The translations under genes and the position numbers were made by a program. Source: an uncultured Lachnospiraceae bacterium (GTDB lineage: Bacteria; Bacillota; Clostridia; Lachnospirales; Lachnospiraceae). Taken from it: a stretch of 8,510 nt of DNA. Of the stretch, positions 1 through 5,076 are shown one piece after another. Within the stretch, counting starts at the first letter, position 1, and every line of letters begins with the position of its first letter. Below the pieces are notes generated by a model. That model was not told the origin of the DNA, did no database searches, and saw nothing but the letters and a program-made list of their open reading frames with translations. The stretch lies in assembly GCA_946623295.1 (NCBI GenBank), contig CAMOQY010000052.1:1-8510 (forward strand), written 5' to 3'.

Positions 1-370
1 CGGCAGAGCAGCCGCTTTCCCTCTTCAAAGTTAGGGTCTTTTTGCCGATTTTTGAAAAAAGACCCGAGATTTCCCGGCCGAGCAGTAGCTTTCCCTCCCC
101 AAAGTTAGGGTCTTTTCGCTGTTTTTAGAGAAAAGACCCGAGATTTTGCGGCAGTCCAGCCGCTTTCCCTCTCCAAAGTTAGGGTCTTTTTGCCAATTTT
201 CAAAAAAAGACCCGAGATCTCCCGGCAGAGCAGTGGCTTTCCTTCTCCAAAGTTAGGGTCTTTTTGCCAATTTTTAAAAAAAGACCCGAGATTTCCCAGC
301 AGAGCAGTGGCTTTCCCTCTTCAAAGTTCAGCTTCTTTCGCAAATTTCCAAAAAAAGACCCTGACTTCCT
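1..370. repeat. 74-bp tandem repeat array (five units, four with intact hairpins)
   Basis: Five consecutive units of exactly 74 bp lie at 1-74, 75-148, 149-222, 223-296 and 297-370. The first may continue a longer array beyond the window edge. Each of the first four carries an inverted repeat with arms GGGTCTTTT(T/C) and (A/G)AAAAGACCC, 10 bp each, around a constant 12-nt loop: 34-43/56-65, 108-117/130-139, 182-191/204-213 and 256-265/278-287. Unit 2 has C in the left arm and G in the right arm where the others have T and A, so pairing is kept. Unit 5 has lost its left arm, and its right arm pairs instead with sequence downstream (terminator at 350-410). The rest of each unit (core AGCAGTGGCTTTCC, CTCCAAAGTTA) is also conserved. 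No convincing coding capacity is seen. The family is not recognised. Confidence 0.9.
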
Positions 371-410
371 TCCGGGCAAGGACTGCCCATACTCAGAGTC
401 AGGGTCTTTT
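350..410 (-). terminator. Intrinsic terminator of the rpmH-jag operon, probably bidirectional
   Basis: A perfect 14-bp stem is formed by 353-366 (AAAAGACCCTGACT) and 397-410 (AGTCAGGGTCTTTT). A smaller inner hairpin, 374-378 with 384-388, sits in the loop. Read on the minus strand, downstream of jag, the stem ends in seven U residues (complement of 350-356). On the plus strand only four T follow before AAAC. It is therefore best as the terminator of the leftward operon and weaker in the other direction. Its left arm is the right arm of repeat unit 5, so it shares ancestry with the 74-bp array. Confidence 0.85.
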
Positions 411-416
411 AAACAA

Positions 417-484
417 AATCCCGGCCTTCGCGGCCTTTGATCTTTTTTAGAATCCCGGCCTTCGCGGCCTTTGATCTTTTTTAA
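417..484. repeat. 34-bp tandem duplication with GGCC hairpins
   Basis: Two 34-bp units (417-450 and 451-484) differ only at the last base. Each contains GGCC-TTCGC-GGCC (423-435 and 457-469) followed by TTTGATCTTTTTT. On the plus strand this looks like a short-stemmed terminator followed by T6. A third degenerate GGCC-N4-GGCC hairpin lies at 494-505. The pair sits between the jag stop codon and the main terminator, so it would be in the 3' UTR of the leftward operon. The remaining stretch 485-551 holds only that GGCC hairpin and a 5-bp hairpin at 519-532, with no gene. Confidence 0.85.
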
Positions 485-551
485 TAAACTCAGGGCCATC
501 CGGCCTTACAGCGAATACCGCATTCACATGCGAAGGATTGATCCCCCGCCT

Positions 552-1223
552 TTATTCCTCTCCGCGGTAGCGGCGGTCTCTGTAACCACGGTCATCCCTG
601 TCGCGCTTCGGCGATACCACTACGTGGCGGTAAGGCTCCTCGCCCTCGCTGCGGGTGGTCACGTAGTGATCCTTCTGGAGCGTGCTGTGGATGATGCGGC
701 GCTCATTGGGGCTCATCGGCTCAAGCTCCATCTCGCGGCGGTTCTTCTTGACCTTGCGGGCGATGTTCCTGGCAAGATTCACCAGAGTCTCCTCGCGGCG
801 CTCGCGGTAATTCTCGATGTCGAGCCTGACTCTGATATGCTCATCGGTCGTCTTGTTTACAACGAGGCTCGTCAGGTACTGCAGAGAATCCAGCGTCTGT
901 CCGCGCTTTCCTATCAGGATGCCCATATCGTCTCCGATAAGCTCGATATTCATTTCCTTTTCGAGCTCATTATATTCGAGCTCGATCTCGACCTCCATAT
1001 TCATGGATTTAAAGACGTCCTTCAGGAAATCTATCGCTGTCCCTTCGATCGAAAAGCTCTTTTTTGCTCTGATGACAGCCTCGCGGCTGCCGATACCGAG
1101 CAGTCCGGCAGAACCCTTGTCCACCACCTCGTATTCTATCTCATCGCTGGTGGCTCCGAGATCGGCCTGCGCGTTTGCAAGCGCCTCCTCTACGTTTTTA
1201 CCGGTATATTCCTTGAATTCCAT
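552..1223 (-). CDS. jag: Jag/KhpB (EloR) family RNA-binding protein
   Basis: This 223-residue cytoplasmic protein has the full Jag architecture. Residues 1-52 form the Jag-N domain, including KGSAGLLGIGSREAVIR. A KH domain follows with the GxxG loop GKRG at 105-108, in GILIGKRGQTLDSLQYL. The R3H domain carries the R-x3-H signature at R175-H179, in SPNERRIIHSTL. The family binds RNA and, in Gram-positive bacteria, is linked to cell elongation and the YidC (SpoIIIJ) pathway; which RNAs it binds here is unknown. A charged Arg/Asp tail (206-223) follows R3H. The start ATG has AGAGG (1230-1234) 6 nt upstream, directly against the yidC stop, with an 11-nt intergenic gap, so it is co-transcribed with yidC as the last gene of the operon. 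mnmE, often the next gene in Firmicutes, is absent within the 550 bp that follow. Confidence 0.95.
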   Translation of the reverse strand: MEFKEYTGKNVEEALANAQADLGATSDEIEYEVVDKGSAGLLGIGSREAVIRAKKSFSIEGTAIDFLKDVFKSMNMEVEIELEYNELEKEMNIELIGDDMGILIGKRGQTLDSLQYLTSLVVNKTTDEHIRVRLDIENYRERREETLVNLARNIARKVKKNRREMELEPMSPNERRIIHSTLQKDHYVTTRSEGEEPYRHVVVSPKRDRDDRGYRDRRYRGEE

Positions 1224-1234
1224 ATTTAACCTCT

Positions 1235-2428
1235 TTATTTCGTCGTCTTCTTCTCGTGCCTCTCGTTGTAGTCACGAACCATATTTGCCTTTGCCGCAAG
1301 CGAGCCCGGCGCCGCAGACCTGCTCCTGTAATAATCTGTGGAGGCCTTCATCTTTTCGTCGCGCTCCCTGAGCTGCTCTTCGGTCTTTTTGTTGTTCTCG
1401 GCATCAAGCTTGCGGGTGTTCATCGCCGCTTTTTCGTTGATGGGAGGCAGCCCCTTCTTCGCGCGCTTCTTATTCTGCTTTTCGATATTTGCCTTGATGA
1501 TATCCTCGACGGGTATCTTGCTCATCTTTTTATTGATGACAAGCTGCTGCACGAGCATTACCGCGGACTGCACCACCCAGTAAACACCAAGGAAAGCGGG
1601 GAGAGTGAAGCCGATATACACCGTAAAGATCGGCATGAAATAAGTCATCATCTTCATGCTGCTGGCGCCGGGAGCATCGCTGCTCTGGGTCGCGGGCTGC
1701 ATGAGTTTTGTGGAAAGCAGCTGAAAACCGCCGGCAAGAAGAGGAATAAGCCAGGCGAGATTGCCGAAAAGATCCGAGAAGCTCGTCAGACTCCAGGGCG
1801 AGACCTGAAGATCGATGTTTCCGAGCATGAAAAACGCAGTCTGGACTTCCTTGCTCTCTTTAAGGATCTCAGGCACATAGTAGCTGAAATACATGATGAC
1901 CGGATAGAGGGCGAAAAGGAAAGGAAGCTGAATGAGCGAGGGCAGGCATCCCGCCGACATGGACGAACCGTATTTGTCGTAGATCTGCTGCTGCTCGGCC
2001 TGCATTTTGGCCATGGACGCCTGATCCCTGCGTCCCTGATATTTTTTCTGAAGGGCGTTGATCTCAGGCGTCATCAGAGCCTGAACCTTTGAAAATTTCT
2101 GCTGTCTGATAGTCAGTGGCAGCAGAAGCATCTTTGTGACTATCGTGAAAAGAACGATACAAAGAGTGATGCTGTAGATATTCATCGCCGCAAACAGCAG
2201 ATAAATACCTCTCATGATAAAACCGAAAAGAACGGCGATCCAGCCGATGATAGGCCAGGTGCCTACTCCTCCGACCTCGCCGGAAAGCGCCGTAGCTATA
2301 CCGCCTGCCGCGGCAGCTGCAGCCGCATCTGTGGCAGCGGCAGTCTCCTCAGACGCCGTCGTCGCAGCTTCGGAAGAAGCCGCCCCGGTAACTGCCTGAG
2401 CCGTAGCCGCTAACTTGTGAAAAAACAT
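1235..2428 (-). CDS. yidC: YidC/Oxa1 family membrane protein insertase
   Basis: This 397-residue polytopic insertase places membrane proteins in the cytoplasmic membrane, alone or with SecYEG. An amphipathic segment (about 58-82) leads into TM1 (about 86-106), which carries K99 where the hydrophilic groove usually has a basic residue. LPLTIRQQKF (103-112) then opens the cytoplasmic coiled-coil loop (about 107-155). Four further hydrophobic segments lie near 160-183, 223-240, 260-275 and 277-298. The tail (about 300-397) is Lys/Glu/Arg-rich, as in proteins that contact ribosomes. The start is supported by AGGAGG (2437-2442) 8 nt upstream. It is unusual that residues 8-50 are a low-complexity Ala/Thr/Ser/Glu stretch, with no lipobox Cys or clear signal peptide. 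It lies between yidD (23-nt gap) and jag (11-nt gap). Confidence 0.96.
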   Translation of the reverse strand: MFFHKLAATAQAVTGAASSEAATTASEETAAATDAAAAAAAGGIATALSGEVGGVGTWPIIGWIAVLFGFIMRGIYLLFAAMNIYSITLCIVLFTIVTKMLLLPLTIRQQKFSKVQALMTPEINALQKKYQGRRDQASMAKMQAEQQQIYDKYGSSMSAGCLPSLIQLPFLFALYPVIMYFSYYVPEILKESKEVQTAFFMLGNIDLQVSPWSLTSFSDLFGNLAWLIPLLAGGFQLLSTKLMQPATQSSDAPGASSMKMMTYFMPIFTVYIGFTLPAFLGVYWVVQSAVMLVQQLVINKKMSKIPVEDIIKANIEKQNKKRAKKGLPPINEKAAMNTRKLDAENNKKTEEQLRERDEKMKASTDYYRSRSAAPGSLAAKANMVRDYNERHEKKTTK

Positions 2429-2451
2429 GTAATGATCCTCCTGATAGTTCC

Positions 2452-2664
2452 TTACGGAACGGGGTCAACACCGCCTTTTGACCAGGGATTGCATCTCAGG
2501 ATGCGCCACAGCGCAAGAGCCCCTCCTTTGAGCGCTCCGTATTTTTCGATAGCCTGAGCGGCATATTCGGAGCATGTAGGGGTATATTTACAGCAGCTGT
2601 ATCTCTTCATGGGAGAGATATGCTTCTGATAGAGACGAACGAGTTTAAGCAATAGCCTTTTCAT
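2452..2664 (-). CDS. yidD: YidD membrane protein insertion efficiency factor
   Basis: This 70-residue protein matches the YidD family (formerly DUF37) along its whole length. It has a basic amphipathic N-terminus (KRLLLKLVRLYQKHISP), the cysteine motif C24-C25...YTPTC31SEYA, then ALWRILRCNPWSKGGVDPVP with C58. YidD sits at the inner face of the membrane and improves insertion of YidC substrates. The cysteines are family hallmarks. The ATG lies 3 nt after the rnpA stop codon, and no good Shine-Dalgarno is visible (the sequence just before is AGATCAGTAATAT), so translation is probably coupled to rnpA. Length and ends fit the family exactly. Confidence 0.96.
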   Translation of the reverse strand: MKRLLLKLVRLYQKHISPMKRYSCCKYTPTCSEYAAQAIEKYGALKGGALALWRILRCNPWSKGGVDPVP

Positions 2665-2667
2665 ATA

Positions 2668-3012
2668 TTACTGATCTGAATAGACGTTCAGATGGATGCC
2701 TGCGCTTAAAACAGCTCTTTGCAATTCCCGGTAGCCGGACGATCCTGCTGCCGGACGCGCTGCGATCACGATATCGCAGCCTTCTTTCCACCCGTCCGGG
2801 TGCGTACGAACAGCCTCTCTTATGCGGCGCTTTACAAGGTGCCGCACCACGCTGTTCCCGACTTTCTTGCTGACAGAGATTCCCACTCTGCTCTCCTGAT
2901 CACGGCCTCTTTCGAATATGTACATGACGAGAAGCCTGTTCCCGTAAGACCTGCCCTGCCGGTAGGCCCGTCCGTAATCAGCTGATTTCTTTAACGATAC
3001 GAATCTGTCCAT
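2668..3012 (-). CDS. rnpA: Ribonuclease P protein component
   Basis: This 114-residue basic protein is the protein subunit of RNase P. It binds the RNase P RNA and the 5' leader of precursor tRNAs. The N-terminal FVSLKKSADYGRAYRQGRSY is the family opening. The RNR signature is at 42-69, with SKKVGNSVVRHLVKRRIREA. The centre (G78-C79-D80-IVIAARP) and C-terminus follow the usual alpha-beta pattern, and length is normal. It is downstream of rpmH, but a terminator-like hairpin (3028-3056) lies between them. The 15 nt between the U-tract and the ATG (reading CTTCTGTGTATTCCA) contain no Shine-Dalgarno. Together these suggest low RnpA output relative to L34, an inference that fits the small amount of RNase P a cell needs. 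Confidence 0.96.
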   Translation of the reverse strand: MDRFVSLKKSADYGRAYRQGRSYGNRLLVMYIFERGRDQESRVGISVSKKVGNSVVRHLVKRRIREAVRTHPDGWKEGCDIVIAARPAAGSSGYRELQRAVLSAGIHLNVYSDQ

Positions 3013-3027
3013 TGGAATACACAGAAG

Positions 3028-3056
3028 AAAAAAGCTGCGTTGTATGCCGCAGCTTT
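3028..3056 (-). terminator. Terminator/attenuator between rpmH and rnpA
   Basis: On the minus strand a 9-bp perfect stem (AAAGCTGCG, 3056-3048, with CGCAGCTTT, 3039-3031) encloses an 8-nt loop and runs into six U (complement of 3028-3033). The first arm overlaps two bases of the rpmH stop codon (3055-3057), and the U-tract ends 15 nt before the rnpA start. Only partial termination makes sense, because no promoter is seen between here and rnpA. A ribosome terminating on rpmH would cover the first arm, so readthrough may depend on rpmH translation. That last point is inference. Confidence 0.8.
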
Positions 3057-3189
3057 ATATCGCGATCTTCTTCCTGCCTTTGGCTCTTCTGGCGGATAAT
3101 ACCTTGCGGCCGCCCGCTGTAGCCATCCTGGCTCTGAAGCCGTGAACTCTGGCATGTACTCTCTTTTTGGGCTGGAAAGTCATTTTCAT
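3055..3189 (-). CDS. rpmH: 50S ribosomal protein L34 (bL34)
   Basis: A 44-codon gene encodes the very basic L34. It opens MKMTFQPKKRVHARVHGFRA, continues with RMATAGGRKVLSARRAKGRKK and ends IAI. The match to the family is end to end (TFQPKKR, HGFRARMAT, GGRKVLSARRAKGR). The first of two nearby ATG codons is chosen because AAAGGAGG (3199-3206) leaves a 9-nt spacer to 3189 but 15 nt to the next ATG. L34 is a structural protein of the large subunit, and rpmH next to dnaA at oriC is a classic bacterial arrangement. It is the first gene of the leftward operon. Its own promoter is at 3232-3260, and its stop codon overlaps the attenuator stem. Arginines are mostly AGA/AGG, a useful codon-usage reference for the region. 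Confidence 0.97.
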   Translation of the reverse strand: MKMTFQPKKRVHARVHGFRARMATAGGRKVLSARRAKGRKKIAI

Positions 3190-3198
3190 GACGTATTT

Positions 3199-3206
3199 CC
3201 TCCTTT
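3199..3206 (-). promoter_or_regulatory. Strong Shine-Dalgarno for rpmH
   Basis: AAAGGAGG on the minus strand (complement of CCTCCTTT) lies 9 nt before the ATG at 3189. It is the strongest ribosome binding site of the leftward operon and decides the rpmH start. rnpA and yidD downstream lack any comparable site. Confidence 0.85.
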
Positions 3207-3231
3207 CCTGGATTTATAAACAAGCTATGAT

Positions 3232-3260
3232 ATTATATGTTTTGGCGCTTTTTTCGTCAA
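3232..3260 (-). promoter_or_regulatory. rpmH operon promoter (sigma-A type)
   Basis: On the minus strand there is TTGACG (-35, 3260-3255), a 17-nt spacer and a perfect TATAAT (-10, 3237-3232). The predicted start is near 3226, giving a leader of about 36 nt to rpmH. A consensus DnaA box (3269-3277) sits 8 bp upstream of the -35, so DnaA could influence this promoter. Confidence 0.88.
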
Positions 3261-3433
3261 GGACTTTTTTATCCACATAAAATATGTGGAAAACTCCTGT
3301 TTTGTATGTTTTTATCCACCGTTATACACAGGTTTTTCACCGAATTAACAGGTCGTTGACAGGTTTTCACCCAACTTTTCCACTTTTTGTTGATAAAATG
3401 TTTATAACTTTTGAATTTTCCACAGTTTAATTC
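3261..3433. other. oriC, upstream DnaA-box cluster (incAB-like)
   Basis: Between rpmH and dnaA there are six 9-mers matching TTATNCACA at 8 or 9 of 9 positions: 3269-3277 (+, TTATCCACA), 3285-3293 (-, TTTTCCACA), 3312-3320 (+, TTATCCACC), 3322-3330 (+, TTATACACA), 3388-3396 (-, TTATCAACA) and 3416-3424 (+, TTTTCCACA). Weaker sites occur at 3333-3341 (TTTTTCACC) and 3376-3384 (TTTTCCACT). An imperfect direct repeat of ACAGGTTTTCACC at 3328 and 3359 may be a further low-affinity element. The cluster lies upstream of the dnaA promoter, where DnaA binding normally both organises the origin and represses dnaA. Confidence 0.9.
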
Positions 3434-3462
3434 TTGCAAAAAAGCTCTCTCTGCTATATAAT
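3434..3462 (+). promoter_or_regulatory. dnaA promoter (sigma-A type)
   Basis: TTGCAA (-35, 3434-3439), a 17-nt spacer and TATAAT (-10, 3457-3462) predict a start near 3468 and a leader of about 32 nt. The ribosome site AGGAG (3488-3492) is 8 nt before the dnaA ATG. A DnaA box at 3416-3424 lies about 10 bp upstream of the -35, which suggests autoregulation. Confidence 0.87.
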
Positions 3463-3500
3463 ATCATAGCTTATTATCTCTTTTTTCAGGAGAAATATTT

Positions 3501-4829
3501 ATGATAGACCTTATAAAAGAAAAATGGCCTGAAATACTCCAGTCGGTAAAGACAGAGCGCGATATGGCCGATCCCTCATTCAATACATGGCTCAAGCCGC
3601 TCGTACCGCTTTCCGAGGAGGGCGGCGTACTGACCATACTCTATCCGGGCGAAAAATTCGGCGTGGACTATATCTCCAGGAGTTATTCCACCTTTCTTAA
3701 GGGCGCGATCTTAAACGTCACCGGCAGGATGTGCGACGTGCGTATAGTTTCCGCTCAGGATAATACCCAGAGCGCCGCTCCCGCTCCCCGTACCGTTACC
3801 GGGATAAAACTCAACACTCACTATACATTTGATACTTTTGTCGTCGGCAACAGCAACAAGCTTGCCCACGCGGCCTCGCTCGCCGTCGCAGAGGAGCCCG
3901 GCCAGAGCTGGAATCCTCTTTTCATCCACGGCGGAGTGGGTCTCGGCAAGACTCACCTCATGCAGGCGATAGCTCTCTTTGTCCTCAAAAACAATCCTTC
4001 CGCGAAGGTCCTCTACACCAGCTGCGAGAATTTCAACAACGAGCTCGTAGACGCCATCCGCAATAAAAACGGCTTTACGACGTCGGATTTCAGAGAAAAA
4101 TACCGCACTGCCGATATTCTGATAATAGATGATATCCAGTTTCTCATGAAGGGCGAGTTTATCCAGGAGGAGATATTCAACACATTTAATTCCCTCTTTG
4201 AGTCAAACAGGCAGGTAGTCTTTGCGAGCGACCGCGCGCCCAAGGAAATGAACAATATCGACGACCGTATTACCTCCAGATTCCTCTCCGGAATGACTGC
4301 CGAGATAACCGCTCCCGACTACGAGACCCGTATCGCCATCCTCAGAAAAAAAGAAGAGCTCGAAGGCTACAATATAGATAATGAAGTGATCTCGTATATC
4401 GCTTCCCAGGTCAAATCAAATATCCGCGAGCTCGAGGGCGCGCTTAAAAAAGTTCACGCTTATTCCGAGCTTACAAAAAGAGAAGTGACCATTGATCTTG
4501 CCGAGGAGATCCTCAAGGATCATGTAAGCCGTACAGAGACTGCGATAACCTCTCAAAAGATAATAGAAGTAGTCGCCGATCACTTCGGGCTGCGTACCTC
4601 TGATCTGACCTCAGAAAAGAGAAACAAGAGCCTCGCCCACCCGCGCCAGATCGCAATGTATCTGTGCTGTGATCTTGTTTCCGAGTCGCTGATATCCGTC
4701 GCGGGCGCCCTCGGAAAGAAAGACCATTCCACAGTCATCTACGGTAGGGATAAAATTAAAAGAGAGCTCGAAAATGACGAAAACCTTAGAAATACTATCG
4801 ATGTAATAAAAAAGAAGTTGTCAGGCTGA
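3501..4829 (+). CDS. dnaA: Chromosomal replication initiator protein DnaA
   Basis: This 442-residue AAA+ initiator binds DnaA boxes and opens oriC. Domain I (about 1-85) is followed by a very short linker (about 87-103, QSAAPAPRT). The ATPase then has Walker A GGVGLGKT (144-151), Walker B ILIIDDIQF (206-214), sensor 1 at ASD (242-244), an arginine-finger box DDRITSRF (254-261, R260) and sensor 2 R309 in SNIRELEGALKKV. Domain IV (about 350-442) carries the helix-turn-helix and the signature GKKDHSTVIYG (405-415). The residue equivalent to E. coli R399 is kept (R374), as are D408, H409 and T411. C390 stands where many homologues have a basic residue (LCCDL versus LSRE/LAKE), a small oddity. It is flanked on both sides by DnaA-box clusters. 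Confidence 0.98.
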   Translation: MIDLIKEKWPEILQSVKTERDMADPSFNTWLKPLVPLSEEGGVLTILYPGEKFGVDYISRSYSTFLKGAILNVTGRMCDVRIVSAQDNTQSAAPAPRTVTGIKLNTHYTFDTFVVGNSNKLAHAASLAVAEEPGQSWNPLFIHGGVGLGKTHLMQAIALFVLKNNPSAKVLYTSCENFNNELVDAIRNKNGFTTSDFREKYRTADILIIDDIQFLMKGEFIQEEIFNTFNSLFESNRQVVFASDRAPKEMNNIDDRITSRFLSGMTAEITAPDYETRIAILRKKEELEGYNIDNEVISYIASQVKSNIRELEGALKKVHAYSELTKREVTIDLAEEILKDHVSRTETAITSQKIIEVVADHFGLRTSDLTSEKRNKSLAHPRQIAMYLCCDLVSESLISVAGALGKKDHSTVIYGRDKIKRELENDENLRNTIDVIKKKLSG

Positions 4830-4840
4830 GTCGATAAGTC

Positions 4841-5012
4841 TGTGTAAAAGTATGTAGAATCCACGTTGATAAATTGTTCATAAGTAAGACTTTTCCGGTC
4901 CTCGTGTTTATAAACATTTTATTCAGACCTTTTTTACACACCTTCCACAGAATTACTGACATAAAAATGTACGTGGCTGCGCGGAAAAATACATTTATCC
5001 CCGTTTTCCACA
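4841..5012. other. oriC, downstream DnaA-box cluster (incC-like)
   Basis: The 247 bp between dnaA and dnaN hold no gene. They carry further DnaA boxes: 4841-4849 (-, TTTTACACA), 4875-4883 (-, TTATGAACA), 4932-4940 (+, TTTTACACA) and 5004-5012 (+, TTTTCCACA), each 8/9. Weaker matches are at 4864-4872 (-, TTATCAACG) and 4995-5003 (+, TTATCCCCG), the latter directly abutting the 5004 box. A perfect palindrome GTTTATAAAC is at 4906-4915. Clusters on both sides of dnaA make this a bipartite origin like that of Bacillus subtilis. I found no convincing dnaN promoter here; TATACT (5024-5029) is a possible -10 without a good -35. Confidence 0.85.
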
Positions 5013-5050
5013 GACCTACTGCTTATACTTCTAATAAATTAATAAATATA
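5013..5050 (+). other. DnaA-trio element and AT-rich unwinding site (DUE)
   Basis: Directly after the tandem boxes at 4995-5012, and a 3-nt spacer, comes a triplet series from 5016: CTA CTG CTT ATA CTT CTA ATA. All seven have T in the middle, so the opposite strand reads 3'-GAT-GAC-GAA-TAT-GAA-GAT-TAT. This matches the DnaA-trio described for bacterial unwinding elements, where DnaA grips single-stranded DNA. It runs into almost pure A/T (5032-5050). Position and orientation fit the site of initial strand opening. Confidence 0.75.
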
Positions 5051-5064
5051 TCCATGCAATGGAG

Positions 5065-5070
5065 AAAGGA
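5065..5070 (+). promoter_or_regulatory. Ribosome binding site that fixes the dnaN start
   Basis: AAAGGA lies 6 nt before the ATG at 5077. An in-frame ATG at 5059 would place the ribosome site inside the coding region and has only A/T-rich DNA without a Shine-Dalgarno upstream. The start at 5077 also gives the conserved MKI opening of DnaN. Confidence 0.85.
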
Positions 5071-5076
5071 ATCATC

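Larger units (their letters stand above)
3222..3472. repeat. 17-bp inverted repeat spanning the two divergent promoters
   Basis: AAGCTATGATATTATAT at 3222-3238 is the exact reverse complement of 3456-3472 (ATATAATATCATAGCTT). Each copy covers the -10 box, the predicted start site and the first transcribed bases of its promoter, rpmH on the left and dnaA on the right. Identity ends abruptly on both sides. The two copies enclose the upstream DnaA-box cluster. The function is inferred: shared regulation or a common start-site sequence. Confidence 0.85.

Noticed and set aside
1..484. CRISPR-like array
   Set aside because: The units are contiguous and similar along their whole 74 or 34 bp. There are no unique spacers between short repeats and no cas genes.
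190..499. Overlapping open frames of 86 (plus) and 99 (minus) codons in the repeat region
   Set aside because: Both simply translate the repeats and the terminator. There is no ribosome site or recognisable protein motif, and the repeat content explains the open frames.
471..2092. Plus-strand open frames of 252, 184 and 278 codons opposite jag and yidC
   Set aside because: They are antisense shadows of well-recognised genes, caused by codon bias, with low-complexity translations and no plausible start signals.
2978..3223. 81-codon minus-strand frame across rpmH
   Set aside because: It is out of frame with the unmistakable L34 coding sequence at 3055-3189.
3328..3371. Repeated ACAGGTTTTCACC as a separate iteron or operator
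   Set aside because: It matches DnaA boxes only weakly, and two copies are too few to define an element. It is noted within the oriC entry only.
5059..5076. Upstream ATG of dnaN (six extra residues)
   Set aside because: It would bury the AAAGGA ribosome site and removes the conserved MKI start. The ATG at 5077 is better.
4830..5076. A dnaN promoter (candidates TTGATA at 4866 or TATACT at 5024)
   Set aside because: No pair of -35 and -10 boxes with acceptable spacing was found. A promoter may still exist, but the sequence does not support a call.
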